From CAZDSS01 sp964508185 (GTDB taxonomy: Bacteria; Pseudomonadota; Alphaproteobacteria; Sphingomonadales; Govanellaceae): a stretch of 9,393 bases of DNA. The translations under genes and the position numbers were made by a program. Location of the stretch: the NCBI GenBank assembly GCA_964508185.1, contig CAZDSS010000096.1, positions 1-9,393 on the forward strand. Direction: 5' to 3'. Positions 1 through 6,683 of this stretch are shown here, piece after piece; within the stretch, counting starts at the first letter, position 1; every line of letters starts with the position of its first letter. The notes under the pieces were generated by a model. That model saw nothing but the letters and a program-made list of their open reading frames with translations. It was not told the DNA's origin and searched no databases.

Positions 1-47
1 CGTTTGCGCGTCCACAGGTGGCGCGCGGCTTCCCTTTCCGGTCACAT

Positions 48-76
48 TTTACATATACATAATGTAGTTATATATT
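48..76 (+). promoter_or_regulatory. Probable sigma-70-type promoter of cysD-cysNC
   Basis: A -35-like TTTACA (48-53) and a -10-like TATATT (71-76) are separated by exactly 17 bp, each one mismatch from the housekeeping consensus. The surrounding 47-77 stretch is markedly AT-rich in a GC-rich genome. Transcription would begin near 83, giving a leader of about 105 nt before the cysD ATG. Two exact TTGACA hexamers downstream (76-81 and 103-108) have no convincing -10 partner, so I prefer this pair. Seen in sequence; promoter activity is inferred. Confidence 0.5.
56..66. promoter_or_regulatory. Palindrome TACAT-A-ATGTA, candidate operator in the cysD promoter spacer
   Basis: A perfect 5-1-5 inverted repeat lies wholly inside the 17-bp spacer between the proposed -35 and -10 of the cysDNC promoter. 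A repressor dimer bound here would exclude RNA polymerase, which would suit sulfur-responsive control of an ATP-costly pathway. The binding protein cannot be identified from the window; no regulator gene lies beside it. A short AT-rich palindrome can also arise by chance. Confidence 0.3.
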
Positions 77-119
77 TGACACATGCGGCAGGAGTATTTT
101 CCTTGACATGTGGCGCGTC

Positions 120-162
120 GGGGTGTTCTTTACCCCCATTAGCGGGCGGCCCCGTCCGCCGC
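120..162 (+). other. Two hairpins in the cysD 5' leader
   Basis: The predicted leader contains GGGGT/ACCCC (120-124 with 132-136, 7-nt loop) and then GCGG-CGG/CCG-CCGC (142-149 with 156-162, one bulged G, 6-nt loop) followed by TTTCT. The second has a weak terminator look but lacks a real T-tract. The leader also carries AGGAG (90-94), complementary to CTCCT (172-176) just before the ribosome-binding site. This could be a control leader or simply GC-rich structure; I recognise no riboswitch class. Confidence 0.25.
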
Positions 163-187
163 TTTCTCATCCTCCTGGAAAGCCCCA

Positions 188-982
188 ATGAGCAATCTCG
201 ACGAGCTGGAAAGCCAGAGCATTTACATATTCCGCGAAGCCTTCAACCGGCTGGACAAGGTCGGCATGCTGTGGTCGCTGGGCAAGGATTCGAACGTGAT
301 GATCTGGCTCGCCCGCAAGGCGTTCTTCGGTCACGTGCCCTTCCCGGTGATCCATGTGGATACCGGCAAGAAGTTCCCCGAGATGTACGAGTTCCGCGAC
401 CGCTACGCCAGGGAGTGGAACCTCAAGTTCATTCGCGGCACCTGCCCACCCATCGAGGAGATCGACCCGAGCCTGCCGCCCGCGACGCGCGCCGCGGCGC
501 GCAAGACGGCGGGGCTCAAGAAGATTCTGGACGAGCACAAATTCACGGGCATCTTCGCCGGCATCCGCCGCGACGAGGAAAGCACCCGCGCCAAGGAACG
601 GGTGTTCAGCCCGCGCGGCGCGTCCGGCCAGTGGGATTTCCGCGACCAGCCACCCGAATTCTGGGACCAGTACAAGACCGATTTCCCGCCCGGGACCCAC
701 ATCCGCATCCATCCGCTGCTCCACTGGACGGAGCTGGACATCTGGCGCTATTCCCAGCGCGAGGGGATCCCGATCATCCCGCTCTATTTCGCGAAGAACG
801 GCAAGCGCTACCGGTCGCTTGGCGACCAGGACATCACCCATCCCGTGGAGTCCAACGCCGCGACCATCGAGGAGATCATCGCCGAGCTCGAAACCACCAA
901 GATTCCCGAACGCTCGGGCCGCGCCATGGACCATGAGAGCGAGGACAGCTTCGAGCGCCTGCGCGCCGACGGTTATATGTAG
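188..982 (+). CDS. cysD: Sulfate adenylyltransferase subunit 2 (CysD)
   Basis: This is the catalytic subunit of heterodimeric ATP sulfurylase, which makes adenylylsulfate (APS) from sulfate and ATP in the cytoplasm with the GTPase subunit CysN. The 264 residues show the PAPS-reductase/ATP-pyrophosphatase fold: the modified PP-loop SLGKDS (residues 30-35), HVDTGKKFPEM (56-66) and GIRRDEESTRAKER (125-138), then the conserved SPRG and RIHPLLHWTE blocks and the C-terminal RSLGDQDITHPVES and GRAMDHE-type ending. It is shorter than the E. coli protein (about 300 residues) but complete; this short form commonly accompanies CysN-CysC fusions. The ATG at 188 has GGAAAG (177-182) five bases upstream. 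cysNC follows after 15 nt, so the two should be co-transcribed and made in similar amounts. A family assignment other than CysD is unlikely. Confidence 0.96.
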   Translation: MSNLDELESQSIYIFREAFNRLDKVGMLWSLGKDSNVMIWLARKAFFGHVPFPVIHVDTGKKFPEMYEFRDRYAREWNLKFIRGTCPPIEEIDPSLPPATRAAARKTAGLKKILDEHKFTGIFAGIRRDEESTRAKERVFSPRGASGQWDFRDQPPEFWDQYKTDFPPGTHIRIHPLLHWTELDIWRYSQREGIPIIPLYFAKNGKRYRSLGDQDITHPVESNAATIEEIIAELETTKIPERSGRAMDHESEDSFERLRADGYM

Positions 983-997
983 GATCTGGGGGGAATC

Positions 998-2959
998 ATG
1001 AGCAGCCTCGCCGAAGCCAAAGTTGAAAGCAGCCGCCCCAATGAGGCCGCCGTCAAGGCGCCCCAGGGTTCGCTGAAGATCGTCATCGTGGGCCATGTGG
1101 ACCACGGCAAGTCGACCCTCGTCGGCCGCCTGTTCCACGATACGGGCTCGCTGCCCGAAGGGCGCTATGAGGCCATCAAGGCCATGTCCGACCGCCGCGG
1201 CATGGCCTTCGAATGGGCGTTCCTGATGGACGCCCTCCAGGCCGAGCGCGACCAGGGGATCACCATCGACACCAGCCAGATCTGGTTCAAGACCGATCGC
1301 CGCGGCTATGTCATCATCGACGCCCCGGGCCATAAGGAATTCCTGAAGAACATGATCACCGGCGCCGCCTCGGCCGACGCCGCGGTCCTGGTGATCGACG
1401 CCAACGAAGGCATTCAGGAGCAGTCCCGCCGCCACGGCTATCTTCTCCATCTTCTCGGCGTGCGGCAGATCGCGGTGGCCGTCAACAAGATGGACCTCGT
1501 GGGCTACGACGCCGCCCGCTTCGCCGCGGTGGAGCAGGAATTCCGCGCCTATCTCAAGGAGATCGGCGTCACCCCCACCTTCATGGTGCCGGTCTCGGCC
1601 CGCGAGGGAGACAATATCTATCACCGCTCGGAAAACATGCCCTGGTACGCGGGGCCGACGGTGGTCGAGGCGCTGGACAGCTTCGCCGAAGTGACCCGGC
1701 CCGTGGACCAGCCCCTGCGCTTCCCGGTGCAGGACGTCTACAAGTTCGATGAGCGCCGCATCATCGCGGGCCGCATCGAGACCGGGCGGCTGCGCGTCGG
1801 CGACAAGCTCCTCTTTTCGCCGTCCAACAAGACGGTGCGGGTCAAGTCCATCGAAGCCTGGAACGTCAAGGCCGTGCCGCTCGAGGCGGTGGCGGGGCAG
1901 TCCGTCGGCATCACCCTCGATGAGCAGATCTTCCTCGAGCGCGGCGAGATCGCGAGCCTTGAAGAAAATCCGCCGTTCGAGACCGACGTCTTCGGCGCGC
2001 GCATCTTCTGGCTCGGCCGCGAGCCGCTCAAAGTCGGCTCCCGCTACAAGATGAAGCTCTGCACCAGCGAGGTGCAGGTGCAGGTGGAGGAGATCCGCAA
2101 GGTGATCGACACCGGCGACCTGTCCGCCGCGAGCGAAGCCGAGCAGGTGGAGCGCAACAACGTCGCCGAGGTGGTGCTGCGGGCGCGGCGGCTGGTTGCC
2201 GTCGATGCCTATGACAGCAATGCCCGCACCGGCCGCTTCGTGCTGATCGACAATTACGACATCGCGGGCGGCGGCATCATCACGCTGGACGGCTTCACCG
2301 ACCTGCGGGAGCGCCGCAACATCCACCGGGTGGAGCATCGCGTCACCACCGCCATGCGCGAGGAGCGGAACGGCCATGCGGGCGGCGTAGTGTGGCTTAC
2401 GGGGCTGTCGGGCGCCGGCAAGTCCACGATCGCGCTTGAAGTGGAGAAGCGCCTCTTCGACCTCGGCTATCAGGCCTACATGCTGGACGGCGACAATATC
2501 CGCCACGGGCTCAACGCCAATCTCGGCTTCTCGCCCGAGGACCGGGCGGAGAACATCCGCCGCATCGGCGAGGTGGCGGCGCTTCTGAGCCGCATGGGCT
2601 CCATCGCCATCACCGCCTTCATCTCGCCCTATCGCGAGGATCGCGAACGGGCGCGCGCCGCCGCCGACGGCCGCTTCCACGAGGTCTATATCAAGGCCGA
2701 CGTGGCGACCTGCGAGGCGCGGGATCCCAAGGGCCTCTACAAGAAGGCCCGCGCGGGCGAGATCCCCGACTTCACCGGCATCTCGGCGCCCTATGAGGAG
2801 CCGGAAGCGCCCGAGCTCGTGGTGGATACCACCAAGCTCACGGTGGAGCAGGCGGTGCAGGAGATCCTGGACTATATCCGGGCCAATTTCAGCCTCGACC
2901 GGCGCGGCCGCAGCCCCGGCGCCGCGCCCGGCATCGCGCGTCCCGAATTCGAGATCTGA
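998..2959 (+). CDS. cysNC: Bifunctional sulfate adenylyltransferase subunit 1 / adenylylsulfate kinase (CysN-CysC fusion)
   Basis: A 653-residue fusion carrying out two consecutive steps of sulfate activation. The N-terminal part is the EF-Tu-like GTPase CysN, with GHVDHGKS (residues 32-39), DAPGH (108-112) and NKMD (163-166), followed by beta-barrel domains; GTP hydrolysis drives APS formation by CysD. The C-terminal part, from about residue 460, is APS kinase CysC, with the P-loop GLSGAGKST (469-477), DGDNIRHGLN (497-506), an FISPYREDRE segment and a DPKGLYKKAR segment; it phosphorylates APS to PAPS. Fusions of this kind include rhizobial NodQ, but no nod genes are nearby, so a housekeeping role in sulfate assimilation is more likely. 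A short Arg/Pro/Gly-rich tail follows the kinase. The ATG at 998 has a strong G-rich ribosome-binding site (G6 at 988-993). The stop lies 3 nt from the stop of the convergent gene. Confidence 0.97.
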   Translation: MSSLAEAKVESSRPNEAAVKAPQGSLKIVIVGHVDHGKSTLVGRLFHDTGSLPEGRYEAIKAMSDRRGMAFEWAFLMDALQAERDQGITIDTSQIWFKTDRRGYVIIDAPGHKEFLKNMITGAASADAAVLVIDANEGIQEQSRRHGYLLHLLGVRQIAVAVNKMDLVGYDAARFAAVEQEFRAYLKEIGVTPTFMVPVSAREGDNIYHRSENMPWYAGPTVVEALDSFAEVTRPVDQPLRFPVQDVYKFDERRIIAGRIETGRLRVGDKLLFSPSNKTVRVKSIEAWNVKAVPLEAVAGQSVGITLDEQIFLERGEIASLEENPPFETDVFGARIFWLGREPLKVGSRYKMKLCTSEVQVQVEEIRKVIDTGDLSAASEAEQVERNNVAEVVLRARRLVAVDAYDSNARTGRFVLIDNYDIAGGGIITLDGFTDLRERRNIHRVEHRVTTAMREERNGHAGGVVWLTGLSGAGKSTIALEVEKRLFDLGYQAYMLDGDNIRHGLNANLGFSPEDRAENIRRIGEVAALLSRMGSIAITAFISPYREDRERARAAADGRFHEVYIKADVATCEARDPKGLYKKARAGEIPDFTGISAPYEEPEAPELVVDTTKLTVEQAVQEILDYIRANFSLDRRGRSPGAAPGIARPEFEI

Positions 2960-2962
2960 TCC

Positions 2963-3580
2963 TCAGGCGGCAAGGGCGCCGATCGCCGCAATCCCGGCGA
3001 TCGGCAGCCCCTGCAGCATGTGAACCGTATCATCCGCAATCCCGCCGAGGGCGATCACGGGAAGTCCTGCCGCCGCGACCAGGCGGCGGAGGCCCTCGGC
3101 GCCCAATGTCGCCGCGCCCGGGTGGCTTCGCGTCGGGAATACGGGGGAGACGAGCGCCGCATCGACGCCCGCCGCGGCGGCGTTTCTGAGCGCTTCCGCG
3201 TCATGGCAGGCGGCGGTCATCACCCAGTGGGGGCATGCCACCTTGAGCGCCCGCAGATCCCGCGCCGCGAGCTGCCACTGGGGCGCATGGAAGCCGTCCG
3301 CCCCCACCGCTTCGGCCAGAACCGGATCCCCCGCGACGAGAAAAAGATGGCCCGCCGCGCGGCATGCGGCGGCGAGGGTTTCCGCAAGCGCTTTTCTGGC
3401 GGGATGATCATAGTCGCGGAAGATCACCCCCGATCCCGGGGCGAGCCTTGCGATCACCAGTTCCGGATCCGGCACGCGCGCCGCATCCGTCACGAACCAC
3501 AGGCGCGGCAGGGGCTTGCCGCTCCACATCCCGGCGGGTATGAGCTTGTTGGCGAAGTCTTGTAAGGTGCGAAGGGTCAT
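2963..3580 (-). CDS. ThiE/TenI-family protein, thiamine phosphate synthase-like
   Basis: A 205-residue TIM-barrel protein of the thiamine phosphate synthase/TenI family. ThiE joins the pyrimidine and thiazole halves of thiamine. Visible landmarks are LPRLWFVTD (residues 24-32), GADGFHAPQ (93-101), SPVFPTRSHPG (145-155) and PVIALGGI (174-181). Several ThiE positions look altered: the usual ND before the GAD block reads GD (84-85), and the acidic residue expected soon after the GQ-type motif is missing (QWQL, 101-104). Activity as a true ThiE is therefore uncertain; a TenI-like or other thiamine-related role is possible. The ATG at 3580 is chosen because the N-terminal helix fits alphaproteobacterial relatives, but it has no Shine-Dalgarno sequence and shares CATG with the divergent yggS start. 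The alternative ATG at 3529 would give 188 residues and a 49-bp intergenic gap. No other thi genes are near. Confidence 0.8.
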   Translation of the reverse strand: MTLRTLQDFANKLIPAGMWSGKPLPRLWFVTDAARVPDPELVIARLAPGSGVIFRDYDHPARKALAETLAAACRAAGHLFLVAGDPVLAEAVGADGFHAPQWQLAARDLRALKVACPHWVMTAACHDAEALRNAAAAGVDAALVSPVFPTRSHPGAATLGAEGLRRLVAAAGLPVIALGGIADDTVHMLQGLPIAGIAAIGALAA

Positions 3581-4247
3581 GCAGGAGAAAGTGGCGGCAA
3601 ATCTCGCGGCTGTCAAAGCGGCCATAGCCCGCGCCGAGCGGATCTGGAAACGGCCGGAAGGGTCGGTGACCCTCGTCGCCGTGTCCAAGACCCACGACGC
3701 GGAGCGGATCCGGCCCGCGCTGGATGCCGGCCACCGGGTGTTCGGCGAGAACCGTGTGCAGGAAGCGGCGGCCAAATGGCCGGGCCTTCGCGCGGAATAT
3801 CCCGGCATTTCCCTGCATCTGATCGGCCCGCTGCAGACCAACAAGGCGCGCGACGCGGTGGCGCTGTTCGACGTGATCGAGACCGTGGACCGCGAGAAGC
3901 TCGCCCGCGCGCTGGCCGAGGAATGCGCGCGCACGGGGCTTCGGCGCGACTGCCTCATTCAGGTCAATACGGGGGAGGAGCCCCAGAAGGCGGGCGTTGC
4001 CCCGGCCGAGGCCGACGCCTTCATCCGCCTTTGCCGCGACGAGCTGAAGCTTCCGGTCCGCGGCCTCATGTGCATCCCGCCGGTGGACGAGGAGCCGTCG
4101 CTCCACTTCGCGCTCCTCGCCAAAATCGCGCGGCGCAACGGCCTCGAGATCCTCAGCATGGGCATGAGCAACGATTTCGAGACCGGCGTCGCGCTGGGCG
4201 CGACCCATGTGCGGATCGGCACCGCGATCTTCGGGGAGCGCGGCTAA
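3579..4247 (+). CDS. yggS: YggS/PLPBP-family pyridoxal phosphate homeostasis protein
   Basis: A 222-residue, single-domain TIM-barrel PLP-binding protein that buffers vitamin B6 and amino/keto-acid balance; no enzymatic reaction is established for the family. The PLP-binding lysine is K37 in LVAVSKTH (residues 32-39). FGENRVQE, HLIGPLQTNK, the LIQVNTGEEPQKAG block and the C-terminal MGMSNDFETGV and VRIGTAIFGER blocks follow in the usual order. Two positions differ from common versions: QTNK for QSNK, and NDFE for the more usual DDME-type sequence. Length matches the family, and the start fits because the family begins directly with an ENL/ANLAAV helix. A GAAGGG stretch lies just before the ATG at 3579. 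The start overlaps the divergent thiE-like start, and the TAA overlaps the TAG of the convergent YkuD-fold gene. Confidence 0.94.
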   Translation: MQEKVAANLAAVKAAIARAERIWKRPEGSVTLVAVSKTHDAERIRPALDAGHRVFGENRVQEAAAKWPGLRAEYPGISLHLIGPLQTNKARDAVALFDVIETVDREKLARALAEECARTGLRRDCLIQVNTGEEPQKAGVAPAEADAFIRLCRDELKLPVRGLMCIPPVDEEPSLHFALLAKIARRNGLEILSMGMSNDFETGVALGATHVRIGTAIFGERG

Positions 4248-4771
4248 CCCGCGATGGTGATGCGGCTTCCGGGCCCCAACTTGGCGAGCACCTTGCGCAG
4301 GTGGGGCTCGGCAAGGGCTACGCAGCCCTCGGTGCCCGTGCCGTCGGGCCGGGCGAGATGGAGGAAGATGGCGCTGCCCCGGCCCGGCGCGGGCGGCGCG
4401 TCGTTGTAGCCGATCTCCACCACAAGATCATAGACGCGGTCGTCCCGCCACAGGCGCTCGTGACTGGCCGCAAAAGGCAGGGTCACCGGCCGGTTGTAGT
4501 CGGGATGCGCGGGGTCGTCGCACCAGCCATCCTGCGGCGCGATCGCCCGCGCGGGCAGGCCCGTTTCGGGCGGCGCGCCGTACACGTCCGGCCGGTAATG
4601 GAGGCGGCGCAGGGGATAGGTGCCGAGGGGCGTCCTGTGATCCCCTTCCCGCTTGTCCGCCGTCACCCCCGCCTTGCCGATGATGCAGGGAAATTCAAGG
4701 TCGCCGCACCGTAAAGTGCCGTGGTGGGGCACATGGGGATCGGCGGTCACATGGATGTCATGGGCCGTCAC
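4244..4771 (-). CDS. YkuD-fold (L,D-transpeptidase family) protein without a visible export signal
   Basis: A 175-residue protein that is essentially one YkuD catalytic domain. The segment K-REGDHRTPLGTYPL (residues 40-54) matches the substrate-loop motif EGD-TP-G of the family, H138 lies in AIFLHLA, and C150 lies in GTEGCVAL, supplying the His and nucleophilic Cys of L,D-transpeptidases. These enzymes cross-link or modify peptidoglycan in the periplasm. However, the N-terminus (MTAHDIHVTADPHV) is polar and has no signal peptide or membrane segment, so location and substrate are open. The usual SHGC signature reads TEGC, as in the compact branch of this family. The start is GTG at 4771, overlapping the ribA stop in GTGA, which indicates translational coupling in one operon. 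The TAG overlaps the yggS TAA on the opposite strand. Confidence 0.85.
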   Translation of the reverse strand: MTAHDIHVTADPHVPHHGTLRCGDLEFPCIIGKAGVTADKREGDHRTPLGTYPLRRLHYRPDVYGAPPETGLPARAIAPQDGWCDDPAHPDYNRPVTLPFAASHERLWRDDRVYDLVVEIGYNDAPPAPGRGSAIFLHLARPDGTGTEGCVALAEPHLRKVLAKLGPGSRITIAG

Positions 4772-5907
4772 AAATAATGCCCCGACCGCTTCTTCTTGGT
4801 GAGGAGATAGAATTCATTGTGCCCGTTGGCCGGGAAGGCATGGGCCACCCGCTCGACGACCGTGATGCCGTGGCGCTCCAGCCCCGCGACCTTGTCGGGA
4901 TTGTTGGTGAGCAAGCGCACCGCCTTGAATCCCATGGCCTTCAGCATCTGGGCCGCGGGCAGGAACAGCCGCTCGTCGGCTTCGAAGCCCAGGCGCTCGT
5001 TGGCGTCCACCGTGTCGAACCCCTGGTCCTGCAGGCTGTAGGCCTTGAGCTTGCTGATGAGGCCGATGCCGCGCCCCTCCTGGGCGAGATAAAGGACGAT
5101 CCCCGCCCCCTGCCCGGCGATGAGCGAGATCGCGCCGCGCAGCTGGTCGCCGCAATCGCATTTGAGGGAGCCGAGAAGATCGCCCGTGAAGCATTCCGAA
5201 TGAAGGCGCACCAGCACCGGCTCATGGGGCGCGGGGTCGCCGATGACGATCGCCAGATGCTCGATCCCGCCGTCGTGCGGCCGGAAGGCGACGATGCGGG
5301 TATGTTCGGCGTCCATGAGCGGCACCCGCGCCGCCGCCACCTGACGGAGCTGCAGGGCCGCTTCGTTCTCGTAGGCTTCGATCTCACGGGCTTCCACCGA
5401 AAGGAGGTCCCGGTCCCGCGCCCCGGCGAGTGCCCGGTCGCGGTCGAGGACGGGGCTTACGAGCGCCGCGGGAAGGAGCCGCGCGATCTTGAGCAGGCGG
5501 ATCGCCGCATGATGGGCAGGGACGAGTTCCATCGCCGCATGCTGAAAGGGGCCTGCGAGCGGATTGCGCAGGTCTTCCGACGCATCGGCCAGGGCGCGGA
5601 TCCGCGCCGGCGTCAGATGATCGGCGATGCGGATGAGCTCGATGGCCCGGCCCGAGGGATTGATATGCAGAACGGCGGCGCGGTTCGCCGTCAGCGCCAG
5701 CGCCGGGGCAGCGCCGGCGATATCGCCAAGTTCCTGAAGCACCACGGGGTTCGCCGTCTCCGCCGGGGCGCAGACGATGGCCCGTGCGCCGTCCGTCACC
5801 ACCACCATGCGGCCGCGCCGCAGCTCCGCCGCCGCGCGCTCCACCGCGGCGAGCCCCCGGGCCGGAGCGGGCTGCGCCGCCTTCATTGCCGAATTTTCAG
5901 GTGACAT
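4768..5907 (-). CDS. ribA: GTP cyclohydrolase II with a degenerate RibB-like N-terminal domain
   Basis: The 379-residue product has a GTP cyclohydrolase II domain from about residue 205. It opens the GTP imidazole ring, releasing formate and pyrophosphate, as the first step of riboflavin synthesis. The zinc cysteines are C239 (HSEC), C250 and C252 (KCDC); YLAQEGRGIGL (273-283), DTVDANERLGFEADER (298-313, with D311 and R313 at the catalytic Asp/Arg position) and LLTNNPDK (332-339) are intact. Residues about 20-200 align in layout with 3,4-dihydroxybutanone phosphate synthase (RibB), but the acidic DxEDRExEGDL motif is replaced by VTDGARAIVCAPAE (37-50) and no GHT motif is seen, so that half is probably non-catalytic. 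E. coli RibA is only about 196 residues. The start at ATG 5907 is uncertain; an in-frame ATG at 5886 is possible and neither has a clear ribosome-binding site. It is the first gene of a two-gene operon. Confidence 0.93.
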   Translation of the reverse strand: MSPENSAMKAAQPAPARGLAAVERAAAELRRGRMVVVTDGARAIVCAPAETANPVVLQELGDIAGAAPALALTANRAAVLHINPSGRAIELIRIADHLTPARIRALADASEDLRNPLAGPFQHAAMELVPAHHAAIRLLKIARLLPAALVSPVLDRDRALAGARDRDLLSVEAREIEAYENEAALQLRQVAAARVPLMDAEHTRIVAFRPHDGGIEHLAIVIGDPAPHEPVLVRLHSECFTGDLLGSLKCDCGDQLRGAISLIAGQGAGIVLYLAQEGRGIGLISKLKAYSLQDQGFDTVDANERLGFEADERLFLPAAQMLKAMGFKAVRLLTNNPDKVAGLERHGITVVERVAHAFPANGHNEFYLLTKKKRSGHYL

Positions 5908-5928
5908 GGACGGTCATAATTCCGTTAT

Positions 5929-5957
5929 TTCACTGGTCTATGCCAACCCGGTATATA
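5929..5957 (+). promoter_or_regulatory. Weak promoter candidate for the response regulator gene
   Basis: The 75-bp divergent spacer between ribA and the regulator (5908-5982) contains TTCACT (5929-5934) and TATATA (5952-5957) at 17 bp, followed by ATTAGG. Each hexamer has four of six consensus bases. On the other strand TTGGCA (5946-5941) could serve as the -35 of ribA, but no good -10 partner is visible. The spacer must hold start signals for both genes; exact positions are a guess. Confidence 0.3.
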
Positions 5958-5982
5958 TTAGGTCGCGGGAGAGGAACAAGGA

Positions 5983-6669
5983 ATGTCGCTGGGCAAGAAT
6001 CTTCTGGTGGTGGACGACGACGCGGAGCTCCGCGCGACCCTGAGCGAGCAATTGCGCGAGGAAGCGGGGTTCGCGGTCCTCGGCGCCGCCACCGCCGCGG
6101 AGGCGCAGGCGCTCTGCCGCAGCAATCATTTCGACCTCGCGATCCTCGATCTCGGCCTTCCCGACGGCGACGGGCGGGAGCTGTGCCGTGAGCTGAGATT
6201 GGGGGGCTACAATTTTCCCGTCATCATGCTGACCGCATCCGCGTCGGACGCCGATACCATCGCCGGGCTCGACGCCGGGGCCAACGACTATGTGGTGAAG
6301 CCCTTCCGCTTTCCCGTGCTGCTCGCCCGCATCCGCGCCCATCTTCGGCAATACGAGCAGAGCGAGGATGCGGTCTTCGCCATCGGTCCCTACAGCTTCC
6401 GGCCGGGGGTCAAGATGCTGGTCCACCCCGACGGCAACCGGAAGATCCGCCTGACCGAGAAGGAAACGGCGATCCTCAAGTATCTGAAGCGCGCCGAAGG
6501 CCGCCCGGTGCCGCGCGACGTGCTGCTGAACGAGGTCTGGGGCTACAATGCGGCAGTCACCACCCACACGCTCGAGACCCATATCTACCGCCTGCGCCAG
6601 AAGATCGAGGAAAACCCCTCGAGCCCGCAGATCCTGCTGACTGACCCCGGGGGCTATCGCCTCGCCTGA
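5983..6669 (+). CDS. OmpR/PhoB-family DNA-binding response regulator, orphan
   Basis: A 228-residue two-domain response regulator. The receiver domain (about 5-120) has the acidic pocket DDD (11-13), phospho-acceptor D56 in AILDLGLPDGDG, T84 in MLTAS and K106 in VVKPF, so it should be phosphorylatable. A linker rich in charged residues leads to an OmpR-type winged helix (about 125-228), with LTEKETAILKYL (157-168), VWGYNAAVTTHTLETHIYRLRQKIE as the recognition region, and the closing GGYRLA hairpin. The sequence resembles a widely conserved alphaproteobacterial orphan regulator, possibly the CenR/OtpR group involved in envelope control, but I cannot confirm that membership. No sensor kinase is adjacent. 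GAGG (5971-5974) sits eight bases before the ATG, with AAGGA directly abutting it. The gene converges on xth with a 10-nt gap. Confidence 0.93.
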   Translation: MSLGKNLLVVDDDAELRATLSEQLREEAGFAVLGAATAAEAQALCRSNHFDLAILDLGLPDGDGRELCRELRLGGYNFPVIMLTASASDADTIAGLDAGANDYVVKPFRFPVLLARIRAHLRQYEQSEDAVFAIGPYSFRPGVKMLVHPDGNRKIRLTEKETAILKYLKRAEGRPVPRDVLLNEVWGYNAAVTTHTLETHIYRLRQKIEENPSSPQILLTDPGGYRLA

Positions 6670-6683
6670 CGTCACGCCGTCAG
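6666..6683. other. Inverted repeat over the convergent stops of the regulator gene and xth
   Basis: CTGACG (6666-6671) and CGTCAG (6678-6683) form a 6-bp stem with a 6-nt loop that covers both TGA stop codons. It could be a small bidirectional terminator, but neither side has a T-tract, and three base pairs follow automatically from facing TGA stops. Confidence 0.2.

Noticed and set aside
167..2680. A very long minus-strand open frame (837 codons) opposite cysD and cysNC.
   Set aside because: It is the antisense shadow of two clearly recognised genes. Its composition (Asp, His, Ala, Arg, Gly-rich) is typical of the complement of a GC-rich coding region, and no domain is recognisable.
998..2959. 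Nodulation-type NodQ assignment for the CysN-CysC fusion.
   Set aside because: The fusion architecture is the same, but nothing nodulation-related is nearby and the context is housekeeping.
2956..2966. CTGA-TCC-TCAG inverted repeat at the cysNC / ThiE-like junction as a terminator.
   Set aside because: The repeat follows almost automatically from two facing TGA stop codons, the stem is four base pairs, and there is no T-tract.
3581..3958. A 126-codon upstream extension of the ThiE-like frame.
   Set aside because: It is wholly antisense to the well-supported yggS gene.
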